Origin: an uncultured Akkermansia sp.
Lineage (GTDB): Bacteria > Verrucomicrobiota > Verrucomicrobiia > Verrucomicrobiales > Akkermansiaceae
Assembly (NCBI GenBank): GCA_904501915.1
Contig: CAJGCV010000037.1
Coordinates: 1-18,983, forward strand
Length of the DNA: 18,983 bases
Reading direction: 5' to 3'
Shown here: positions 7,968 to 15,301 of the stretch, in pieces
Layout: each line of letters opens with the position of its first letter
Numbering within the stretch: position 1 is the stretch's first letter
Notes under the pieces: model-generated
Databases searched by the model: none
What the model was told of the DNA's origin: nothing
The model's input: only the letters and a program-made list of their open reading frames with translations
Program-made: the position numbers and the translations under genes

Positions 7968-9905
7968 TTACTTACCGTATATCCTGAATTCTGCCACAGA
8001 GCTGGCCTTTCCATCCAGTGCAGCCGTGGAGAAGAAGCGGATGTAGCGCGCCTTCTGCGGAGTGATGGAGATAATCTGCTCCACCGGATTGGCACGCAGG
8101 TTACCGAATTCGCCTTCGGCGGCAATGGTCCAGTTGTTACCATCGGTGCTGGTTTCGAAGCGGTAGCGGCTGGTCATGCCATGAGTCCGGCCATCCTGGC
8201 GGGGGAGGTAGGCAAACCCACTCACCGTGTGCTCATGCTTCATATCCACACGGAAATGAGAGGGGCAGCGCTCGATTTCCCACTTGGTATCAGGGTTATT
8301 ATCAAACGCCAGCGCGGCTTTTTCCGCCGCAAAGCCACCATAGGTCCAGCCGGCAGGCTTCAGCACGCCCTCTTCAGCGGCAGCAGTTCCCTCCTGCCGG
8401 GCATCTGCCTTCGGCATACTCAGCAGGGAGAATTCGGATATGCAGGGCACGGCCTTGCTGCGGGTAATGGTCAAACGCAGCTTATCCGTGGTTACAGGAG
8501 AGGAAAGCCAGCGCATGACCTGGTTGCCGATGGTGTATCCCCGGCCATCCTGCACATGTTTGAGCCATTCCTTGCCGCGGGGCGGCAAATCTTCTGACTG
8601 TCCGGGCTGACCGGGAGCCACGATGGTTTTCCAGGCGCCGTCTACCCAGGCATCCACCTGGAAAGCCTCTACACGCTGACCGAGGCGGATCTGCTCGCGC
8701 AGGCGGATAACATCGAAGGTAGCGGGAGTCTCCAATGTGATTTCAACAGTGGGGTTCTTGTCGTCTTCGGCCGGGCTCCAGAAGCTTTCGATATCATCAT
8801 CGGTGAGCTTATCGGCGCTGTTGCTATAGCCGTACTCTGAGCTTGCCGCAGCCTTGGCATCAAGCGCGTAGTCATTTGCAAGCAATTCCTTACGCATCTT
8901 ACCAAATACCTGCAAGGCCGCAACATCCGCCGGGTCAAGCTTGCCATTGCGGTTCGGTGCCAGGTTCAGAATAAGGTTGGCACCACGCCCGACGCTGGAC
9001 ATGTAAATCTTCATGAGGTCTTCCGGGCTCTTGACATGAGACCCCTGCCCGGGGTGCCAGAACCACCCGCGGTGGTTGATGGGCGTATCAGCCTCCCAGG
9101 AGAGCCACTTGTCACCCCTCACATTCCAGAGAGGATACGAACGGGCATAGCCCTGCTCTGAGCCAGCCCAGGTAGCATCCCCACGCCCTGCAGCACCCCA
9201 GATGATGCAGTCAGGCTGCAGCCCGCGAATCATTTTCACCACATGGGCGTAGTTGTAGTAGTTATCAGCATTGCCGATGTTACGGCCCTGGCGTGCACCA
9301 CCGTAGTAACCATCGCCACCCATGGCACCATCGAACCAGATTTCAAAAATGGGACCGTAATTGGTCAGCAATTCCTGGATTTGCTTATAGTAGACATCCA
9401 GATACCCGGCGCGGCCGTACTCTGCACAGTTGCGATCCCAGGGGGAAAGATACGTACCGAAAGAGAAGTCATGTTTCTGGCAGGCATCAGCAAACTCGCG
9501 CACCACGTCGCCCTTACCCTCCTTCCAGGGTGTTTTCGTGATATTGTGCTCCGTGGACTCTGTGGGCCAGGTGCAGAAGCCATCGTGATGCTTGGCGGTG
9601 TAAATCATGCCGTTCATGCCGGCATCCTTGAAGGTCTTGACGATTTCTTCGGCATTGAACTCAGACGGATTGAAAAGTCCGGGGCTTTCATCACCATACC
9701 CCCATTCGCGGTCAGTGTAGGTATTCAGGCCGAAATGCACAAAGGCATACCACTCCATGCGCAGCCATTTTACCTGCTGCTCTGTAGGCAAAGGTCCGTA
9801 GGGCTTGGGGGGCTCAGAATCAAATATCCACCACGCGGAGGCCGTTCCGCATACAACCAGTGCACTTATCGCTTTAATGATGTGACGACCAAACATGCTA
9901 CCCAT
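7968..9905 (-). CDS. Secreted GH29 alpha-L-fucosidase (copy 1) with C-terminal CBM32-like modules
   Basis: Exported retaining alpha-L-fucosidase, 645 aa from this start. After a hydrophobic signal (ISALVVCGTASA) comes the GH29 barrel, about residues 45-360. The nucleophile is D192 in FEIWFDGAMGG. E271, in WEADTPINHRGWFWH, sits where GH29-B enzymes carry the general acid/base (E in AExDxSIRPGWF), suggesting alpha-1,3/1,4-fucosidase activity. Two F5/8 type C (CBM32-like) regions follow: about 375-510 (KLTDDDIESFWSP ... CISEFSLL) and 540-645 (AFDNNPDTKWE ... SSVAEFRIYG). The frame is open to 10106, but that extension runs through an inverted repeat, so it is rejected; ATG 9905 (or 9896) precedes the signal peptide. 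A close paralogue lies upstream on the same strand. It ends at its own terminator. Exact linkage preference is not decidable here. Confidence 0.92.
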   Translation of the reverse strand: MGSMFGRHIIKAISALVVCGTASAWWIFDSEPPKPYGPLPTEQQVKWLRMEWYAFVHFGLNTYTDREWGYGDESPGLFNPSEFNAEEIVKTFKDAGMNGMIYTAKHHDGFCTWPTESTEHNITKTPWKEGKGDVVREFADACQKHDFSFGTYLSPWDRNCAEYGRAGYLDVYYKQIQELLTNYGPIFEIWFDGAMGGDGYYGGARQGRNIGNADNYYNYAHVVKMIRGLQPDCIIWGAAGRGDATWAGSEQGYARSYPLWNVRGDKWLSWEADTPINHRGWFWHPGQGSHVKSPEDLMKIYMSSVGRGANLILNLAPNRNGKLDPADVAALQVFGKMRKELLANDYALDAKAAASSEYGYSNSADKLTDDDIESFWSPAEDDKNPTVEITLETPATFDVIRLREQIRLGQRVEAFQVDAWVDGAWKTIVAPGQPGQSEDLPPRGKEWLKHVQDGRGYTIGNQVMRWLSSPVTTDKLRLTITRSKAVPCISEFSLLSMPKADARQEGTAAAEEGVLKPAGWTYGGFAAEKAALAFDNNPDTKWEIERCPSHFRVDMKHEHTVSGFAYLPRQDGRTHGMTSRYRFETSTDGNNWTIAAEGEFGNLRANPVEQIISITPQKARYIRFFSTAALDGKASSVAEFRIYGK

Positions 9906-9947
9906 GCTACCAAAACCATATGATATGGCAAGCAAAAAAATAATCCG

Positions 9948-10088
9948 GAACCCGTAAAGCGGGTGACAGCCTGCCACGGCGGCTTGTCCCGGCGAAGCTT
10001 CAGCGAAAACGGAAGGTCGTGAGTCTGGGGACGGGAAGCCGTGGAAAGGTTGAATGCCAAAGCCCTCTGTCACCCGCTTCGCGGGTTC
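9948..10088. repeat. 141-bp inverted-repeat element between the fucosidase genes
   Basis: The 21-base arms 9948-9968 and 10068-10088 are reverse complements with only 2 mismatches. Each arm can itself fold (for example CCCGCTTCGCGGG in the right arm). A second, inner pair of inverted segments follows: CCACGGC (9974-9980) with GCCGTGG (10038-10044), and GTCCC (9986-9990) with GGGAC (10028-10032). The whole could form one long cruciform or stem. It occupies most of the 337-base gap between the two GH29 genes; the remainder shows no gene. No transposase is present, so a REP/MITE-like element or a structured RNA spacer are the options. Confidence 0.75.
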
Positions 10089-10242
10089 AGTTGCTTTTTC
10101 GTTCATTTCGAGGGGCTTACGCCACGATTTTGCAGCCTCTGCTTATACAAAAGCGTCAACTTTATGCGTTAATCACGTTGGCTGGTGCATATATATCTAC
10201 CAGCAAATCTGAAACAAATCCGGAAAAATTGCCCTTGTTGTT

Positions 10243-12186
10243 TTATTTTCCGTAGATTCTGATTTCTGCAGCAGAACTACCCTCGCCGTCCAGCGCCGCA
10301 GTGGAAGTGAAGCGGAAGTAACGCGCCTCCACAGGACTGAAATTGATAATCTGCTCTACAGGATTCGCACGCAGGTTGCCGAATTCTCCTTCGGATACTT
10401 TTTTCCACTTCTTACCGTCAGCACTGAGCTCCACGCGGTAGCGGCTGGTCATGCCTTCGGTCTGGCCATCCTGGCGGGGAAGATAAGAAAAACCGCTGAT
10501 TTCATGTTCCTGCTTCAGATCTACCACGAAACGAGCCGGACACTTATCAGATTGCCACATGGTTTCCTCCTTGCCATCGAAAGCAAGACTGGAGGTTTTG
10601 CCGCGGAATTTCCAACCGGATTTCCTGAGCGGCTTTTCGGCAGGTTCCTCCTCTGCGTCAGACTCCACGGACTCCGGCTGAACTACCCCTGGCATGCAGA
10701 GTAAGGAAAACTCAGAAATACAGGGCGTGGCTTTGCTACGAGTGATGGTAAGGCGGAGTTTGCGAGTCGTAACCGGCTCTGGCAGCCAACGCAGCACCTG
10801 ATTACCAATGGTGTGCCCCTTACCACCGCGTATACCGTCAAAATTGCCCTCTACTTCATTGGGATTTCCGGGCTGGATGATGGTTTTCCAGTCAGAATCC
10901 ACCCAGGCATCCACCTGGAAAGCTTCTACGCGCTGCCCGAGGCGTATCTGCTCACGCAGACGTACAACGTCAAATGTACAGGATTTCGTCAACTCAATCT
11001 CAACCGAGGGGCTCTTGTCACTTTCCTTCGGGCACCAGTAGCTTTCGATATCACCATCTGTCAGCTTACCAGCATCAAATGATTTGCCATACGTGGAAGA
11101 GGCTTTGCCTTTACCCCGCAAAGCATAATCCCGGGAAAGAAGCTTGCGGCGCATTTCGCCAAATGCATTCAGCGATGCCACATCGGCCGGATCAAGACGT
11201 CCATTCTTATTCGGGGCAACATTGAGGATAAGATTGCCACCACGACCCACGCTGCTGAGGTAGACATCCATGAGGTGCTCCGGTTTCTTGACATCACCTG
11301 CCTGGTTCTGGTGCCAGAACCAGCCGCGGTGGTTGATGGGGGTGTCTGCCTCCAGTGAAATCCAGCGGTTTCCCTGCACGTTCCAGAGGGGATACTGTTT
11401 CACAAACCCCTTTTCTGAACCACCCCAGGTAACATCACCTCTGCCGCAGGCACCCCAGATAATACAATTCTTCTGCAGTTTACGGATATTGCGCACCACC
11501 TGGGCGTAGTTATAGTACTTATCCGCCTCACCGATATCACGTTTCTCGCGCGCTCCGCCATAGTAACCGTCACCGCCAATGGCACCGTCAAACCAGATTT
11601 CAAAGATAGGACCATACTTGGTCAGCAATTCCTCAATCTGCTTATAATAAACTTTCAGATAGCCGGGTCGCCCGAATTCTCCGCAGTTGCGGTCCCAGGG
11701 GGAAAGATACGTACCAAAAGGGAAATCGTGTTTCTTGCATGCATCGGAAAATTCACGCACCACATCACCCTTTCCACCCTTCCAGGGAGATTTTGTGATA
11801 TTGTGCGAGGTGCTCCTGGTGGGCCAGGTGCAGAAACCGTCGTGGTGCTTGGCAGTGTAAATCATGCCGTTCATACCGGCAGCCTTGAAAGTCTTGACAA
11901 TTTCTTCTGCATCAAACTCAGACGGATTGAAAAGGGCAGGGCTTTCATCACCAAATCCCCACTCATTTCCGGTGTAGGTATTCAACCCGAAGTGCACAAA
12001 GGCATACCACTCCATGCGCAGCCATTTTACCTGTTGCTCTGTAGGTACGGGACCGTACGCCTTGGGCCCTTTCACTTTATCCTTCGCTCCCCATGCCAGC
12101 GTGCTCCCGCAGAGCAAAGCCAGAAGTAACCCTTTCCCTATATTGCAACATGCCATGCACCCCATCATAGCAGAATTCTCATCCAT
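10243..12186 (-). CDS. Secreted GH29 alpha-L-fucosidase (copy 2) with C-terminal CBM32-like modules
   Basis: Paralogue of the fucosidase at 7968-9905, 647 aa, similar from PTEQQVKWLRMEWYAFVHFG to the shared C-terminus RIYGK. The GH29 barrel spans about 55-365, with nucleophile D200 in FEIWFDGAIGG and the presumed acid/base E279 in LEADTPINHRGWFWH; nucleophile to acid/base is 79 residues in both copies. Two CBM32-like regions follow (KLTDGDIESYWCP ... CISEFSLL, then AFDGKEETMWQ ... SSAAEIRIYG). A Glu-rich linker (ESDAEEEPAEKP) joins them. Signal peptide: GLLLALLCGSTLAWG. Start uncertain: the ATG at 12186 gives an acidic prefix (MDENSA), and ATGs at 12168, 12165 and 12156 would give a more usual signal peptide. 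No terminator is visible after it, so transcription could continue through the 337-base gap into copy 1. Confidence 0.92.
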   Translation of the reverse strand: MDENSAMMGCMACCNIGKGLLLALLCGSTLAWGAKDKVKGPKAYGPVPTEQQVKWLRMEWYAFVHFGLNTYTGNEWGFGDESPALFNPSEFDAEEIVKTFKAAGMNGMIYTAKHHDGFCTWPTRSTSHNITKSPWKGGKGDVVREFSDACKKHDFPFGTYLSPWDRNCGEFGRPGYLKVYYKQIEELLTKYGPIFEIWFDGAIGGDGYYGGAREKRDIGEADKYYNYAQVVRNIRKLQKNCIIWGACGRGDVTWGGSEKGFVKQYPLWNVQGNRWISLEADTPINHRGWFWHQNQAGDVKKPEHLMDVYLSSVGRGGNLILNVAPNKNGRLDPADVASLNAFGEMRRKLLSRDYALRGKGKASSTYGKSFDAGKLTDGDIESYWCPKESDKSPSVEIELTKSCTFDVVRLREQIRLGQRVEAFQVDAWVDSDWKTIIQPGNPNEVEGNFDGIRGGKGHTIGNQVLRWLPEPVTTRKLRLTITRSKATPCISEFSLLCMPGVVQPESVESDAEEEPAEKPLRKSGWKFRGKTSSLAFDGKEETMWQSDKCPARFVVDLKQEHEISGFSYLPRQDGQTEGMTSRYRVELSADGKKWKKVSEGEFGNLRANPVEQIINFSPVEARYFRFTSTAALDGEGSSAAEIRIYGK

Positions 12187-12193
12187 AGCAAGT

Positions 12194-12222
12194 AGTATTT
12201 AACATGCTCATGCCCCTGTGTA
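12194..12222 (-). promoter_or_regulatory. Weak promoter candidate for the GH29 pair
   Basis: Minus strand: TACACA (plus 12217-12222), a 17-base spacer and AATACT (12194-12199), each 4 of 6 to consensus, 7 bases before the ATG at 12186. It lies in the divergent region between the fucosidases and the small membrane protein. Suggestive only. Confidence 0.25.
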
Positions 12223-12309
12223 CGGGGGCTACCATGGAAAAAACACTTGCCAGAAATGATGATATATGGTAGTTTTTGCGCAGACAATTCACCAGCAAGC
12301 AGACACGCC

Positions 12310-12594
12310 ATGAATTCTGAGTTCCTGAACAACCTGAATGAGAGCTTTTCTTCCTTTTTCACCGGGTGGGATCCCGCAGTTGCCAGCGGTGTATGCGCAG
12401 CGATTGCTCTGGTGGGTATCTGGATGTTTGTGCGCGTGGTCCGCACCATTGCCATTGTGGCATTCACGCTTTGCATCGTGTTTCTGGTGCTGAAAGTGGG
12501 GTTCGATATTGATTTAAGCAATTACCTGAACTTCAAACCGAAAGTGCAGGAAACCGTGCCCGCTGCCACTGAGGAGCTCCCCCTGGAATACTGA
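12310..12594 (+). CDS. Small two-helix membrane protein, unknown function
   Basis: Unrecognised 94-aa protein. After a polar N-terminus (residues 1-20) there are two hydrophobic segments, about 22-41 and 46-63, separated by a short basic stretch (RVVR, 42-45). The positive-inside rule would put that loop in the cytoplasm and both ends outside. The C-terminal 30 residues are polar and acidic (ending EELPLEY). The frame extends to 12247, but the ATG at 12310 begins the more protein-like part and no Shine-Dalgarno sequence favours either. It is divergent from the fucosidases and converges with the TPR gene 25 bases away, with no hairpin terminator between. No function is proposed. Confidence 0.7.
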   Translation: MNSEFLNNLNESFSSFFTGWDPAVASGVCAAIALVGIWMFVRVVRTIAIVAFTLCIVFLVLKVGFDIDLSNYLNFKPKVQETVPAATEELPLEY

Positions 12595-12619
12595 ATACGC
12601 CTGACGGCAAGCTCCGGAT

Positions 12620-15064
12620 TTAGGGCTGTTCCAACGGCTTGATTTCTCCGCCGCGCTTTCTTATGCGCTTAGGTTCGGGGCGTTTGAGGCGGAGCTGCAC
12701 ACGGCGGGAGCCGCCGTCCTCTGCCTGCGTACGCACACGCACAGTGCCGAAGCGTGCTTTATCCGTTTCGTGCCCCGCGCCGGCGGGTGATGCCTCCGGA
12801 GCCGCCACCACAGCCCAGAATTTGGCTTTCAGCCTTTCGAAGAATCCGGGGTCTGCCGAAGCTTCCTTGAACACTGGCGAATCTTCAGGCTGAGCAGCTG
12901 CAGTATGTTCCTCCACGCCGGCGGGGTCTGCCACGGGGGCTACTTCCGGCGTTTCCATGCGGTTTTCATCGCGCTCGCGGATAACCTGTTCAAACTCAGG
13001 GTCATTCTTGCGCAGTTCAGCGGCTTCGGTTTCCGGGTCGATGGTGGTTACAATATCCACGCCGGGCTGGTGGGCGCTTTCCGGGTGGTTGCGCAGGTAG
13101 TTTTCGAACTCGGGGTCGGGTTCGGCGCCGTGCTGGATGGCGCGGTCATAGGCGCGTGCGGCATCAGGTATTCTTTTTGTTTCGGCATAGAGACGCGCCA
13201 TGTTGTAATGGGCATCACCCAGACCGGGCTTGAGCTTTACTGCTGCAGCAAAGTGTTTGATGGCCAGTTCATACTGACCGTTCACACCTTCGATGTTGGC
13301 CAGGTAGAAAAACGCCTCTGCATTGCCCGGGTCCAGCTCAATGGTGCGGGTGAACATCTGCGCGGCCTCACTGAGGCGGTCCATGCGGTAGTAGCTGACA
13401 CCGGCCAGGAAGTATGAGATAGCCAGATCCGGCGAAATGCGGATGGCGCGGGTAAAGAACTCGATGGATTCACTGCACTTGTTACGGTAGAGCAGGATAG
13501 TACCCAGGTTCACCAGGCCGGCCACGTGGTTGGGCTGCGCATCATGCAGCGTGCGGTACAGCTGCTCAGCCGCAGTATAACGGCCTTTACTGAATGCCTT
13601 GGAAGCCAGGTCTGCCAGGGTTTCCATCTGCAGTCCCTCGCGCACCGCCTGGGTGCTCTGCTCCTCGGTGTGCCCCATGGCTGCAGCCTCCATCACACGG
13701 CGCTCTGCATCGGTGAGGTCCAGGGAGCTCTGCTCATCCAGCTGCTGCAGGGCGTGCAGGGTATCGGGGTCCTGGTTCTTAATCTGCTTGTAGGTTTCGA
13801 TGAGGAGCTTGCGGCCTTCTTCCTGCATGGCAAGACTGCGGCGCTGCTTGGCAATCACCTCGCGCAGCAGTTCATTTTCCTCTGCCAGGGCCGGGTCAAC
13901 CACGGGCTGCTCTGCGGCTTTATTCAGCTCTGCCTCAATGTTGTTGAGGCGTTCTGTAAGCTCGCTCACGCGACGGCGGTAACCCATGTTTTCCTCAAAG
14001 ATGCCGCTCATTTCATCGCGCAGGCGGGTGGCTTCGTCGCGTGCGGTGTCAAGCTGCTGCTGCAGAACGGTGCGCTCGTCATCTGAACCGGCCTGCTGGC
14101 TTTCCAGCTCAGCAATGCGGGCGAGAGCTTCCTTGAGCTGCTGGTCGAGCGATAAGTTCTGGTCAAGCAGCGCTTTGGTCTTTTCGGGGCTGTTGAGCTC
14201 CACAATGGCGCGGAGCTGTTCATTTTCAGCCTTCAGGGCATCGCGTTCCTTAGTGACACGGGCCAGTTCCTCCTGGGTCTGGGCCAGGGTAGTTTCCAGT
14301 TCTACAATGCGGGCTTCGGCCTGCTCACGGGCAGCTTCGCTGGCGCGGTACTTGACCTCGAGCTCTGCAAGCTGCTGGGTAAGAGAATTGACCACCTCGT
14401 TACCAGCCTGTCGCTCCGTGCTGACCTGCTGCTGGAGTTTTTCGTAGCGGTCTTTATACATGCGCTGCTCAATGCGGGCAGAGTGCAGCTCACGCTGCGA
14501 ATCTTCATATTTGGCATTCAGCTCTTTATAGGCAACTGCCATTTTACGGCATTCCTCCTGGGCTGCAGCCAGTGCGTTGTACAGACGCTTGTCGGTTGTC
14601 TCATAATCCGGCAGCTCGATGGGAGAATACTGCGTGCCGGCGGGGTCGTATCCCGGGGTGCGGGTGGGCAGCTCCATATCCATGGCCACCGGGCGGCCAG
14701 GCTGGCGGCCGGTCGGTATGGGAGATTCGGCCGATTTCTTGCGGTAGGTTTCCAGATTCTCAGCCAGCAGTCGCCGGCGGGTGGAAACCAGGTTACTCTT
14801 CCACTGCGGGTAATCCTTCACGATGCGGGCCAGCACCTTTTCGGCCTGCCTGCCCTTCTTGATGGCCGCTGTATAATTCTGACGCGCAGCCAGTTGCTCA
14901 GATTCGCGGCAAAGTCGGTAGGCCGTGAGATAATACTCTGCCGGATCCACAGAACGCTGGCGCGCCGCCGGGCGGGCAGATGCGCTCTGCGCCTGCAGCG
15001 GGGCTGTGCCGGCCAGCGCCAGGGCACACATTACCATCAGAATCTTGGGAGAACAAGCGGTCAT
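12620..15064 (-). CDS. Exported coiled-coil and TPR protein
   Basis: Protein of 814 aa with a signal peptide (MTACSPKILMVMCALALAGT, cleavage after PLQAQ) and no lipobox. A short helical N-terminal region (about 40-100) and a Pro-rich linker precede a long heptad-rich coiled coil at about 160-430. Then come about five tetratricopeptide repeats at about 490-655 (for example YFLAGVSYYRMDRLSEAAQM and AFFYLANIEGVNGQYELAIK). The tail is acidic, then ends in a strongly basic stretch (KRPEPKRIRKRGGEIKP). This suggests a periplasmic or envelope scaffold for protein-protein contacts; no enzyme motif is seen and the partner is unknown. ATG 15064 is preferred over the upstream GTG 15082, which nearly abuts the promoter -10 box. 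It is divergent from dnaX, with 237 bases between the start codons. Confidence 0.85.
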   Translation of the reverse strand: MTACSPKILMVMCALALAGTAPLQAQSASARPAARQRSVDPAEYYLTAYRLCRESEQLAARQNYTAAIKKGRQAEKVLARIVKDYPQWKSNLVSTRRRLLAENLETYRKKSAESPIPTGRQPGRPVAMDMELPTRTPGYDPAGTQYSPIELPDYETTDKRLYNALAAAQEECRKMAVAYKELNAKYEDSQRELHSARIEQRMYKDRYEKLQQQVSTERQAGNEVVNSLTQQLAELEVKYRASEAAREQAEARIVELETTLAQTQEELARVTKERDALKAENEQLRAIVELNSPEKTKALLDQNLSLDQQLKEALARIAELESQQAGSDDERTVLQQQLDTARDEATRLRDEMSGIFEENMGYRRRVSELTERLNNIEAELNKAAEQPVVDPALAEENELLREVIAKQRRSLAMQEEGRKLLIETYKQIKNQDPDTLHALQQLDEQSSLDLTDAERRVMEAAAMGHTEEQSTQAVREGLQMETLADLASKAFSKGRYTAAEQLYRTLHDAQPNHVAGLVNLGTILLYRNKCSESIEFFTRAIRISPDLAISYFLAGVSYYRMDRLSEAAQMFTRTIELDPGNAEAFFYLANIEGVNGQYELAIKHFAAAVKLKPGLGDAHYNMARLYAETKRIPDAARAYDRAIQHGAEPDPEFENYLRNHPESAHQPGVDIVTTIDPETEAAELRKNDPEFEQVIRERDENRMETPEVAPVADPAGVEEHTAAAQPEDSPVFKEASADPGFFERLKAKFWAVVAAPEASPAGAGHETDKARFGTVRVRTQAEDGGSRRVQLRLKRPEPKRIRKRGGEIKPLEQP

Positions 15065-15082
15065 CTTACAGAATATGCTCAC

Positions 15083-15110
15083 ATGATACCCGAACGCATC
15101 CGCGAATCAA
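15083..15110 (-). promoter_or_regulatory. Promoter candidate of the TPR gene
   Basis: Minus strand: TTGATT (plus 15105-15110), a 16-base spacer and TATCAT (15083-15088, 5 of 6 to consensus). Transcription would start near 15076, giving a leader of about 12 bases before the ATG at 15064 and excluding the GTG at 15082 as start. Confidence 0.5.
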
Positions 15111-15265
15111 GCAGGAAACGTGTATGCCGCGTGACATAATAAAAATGCTGAAGGTAAAATGCAGAATAGAGAATCCGCACGCCTTCTCCCGGCACTGCGC
15201 TGGTTTTCATTCTGCGTTCTGACTTCTGAAATCTGCATTCTTTCGCATTTTGACTTACATAGTCC

Positions 15266-15294
15266 TTGCGGGGGCAAGCGGTTTCATGTAAAAT
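15266..15294 (+). promoter_or_regulatory. Candidate promoter of dnaX, possibly leaderless
   Basis: TTGCGG (15266-15271), a 17-base spacer and TAAAAT (15289-15294, 5 of 6 to consensus). The dnaX GTG is at 15302, 7 bases past the -10 box, so the mRNA would begin at the start codon or one base before it. Confidence 0.5.
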
Positions 15295-15301
15295 AGCGAG
15301 C

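Noticed and set aside
9906..10106. N-terminal extension of GH29 copy 1
   Set aside because: It would translate the inverted-repeat element and put about 67 residues in front of an otherwise normal signal peptide; the paralogue has no such extension.
9906..10242. Insertion sequence remnant
   Set aside because: No transposase fragment and no target-site duplication could be recognised around the inverted arms; kept only as a repeat of unknown type.
763..12186. A complete polysaccharide utilisation locus of Bacteroidota type
   Set aside because: No SusC/SusD pair, no hybrid two-component system and no extracytoplasmic sigma factor is present; the glycosidases are dispersed among housekeeping genes in several transcription units.
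13526..14447. Open plus-strand frames inside the coiled-coil/TPR gene
   Set aside because: Ser/Ala/Cys-rich shadows of the heptad-repeat codons; no start signals or domains.
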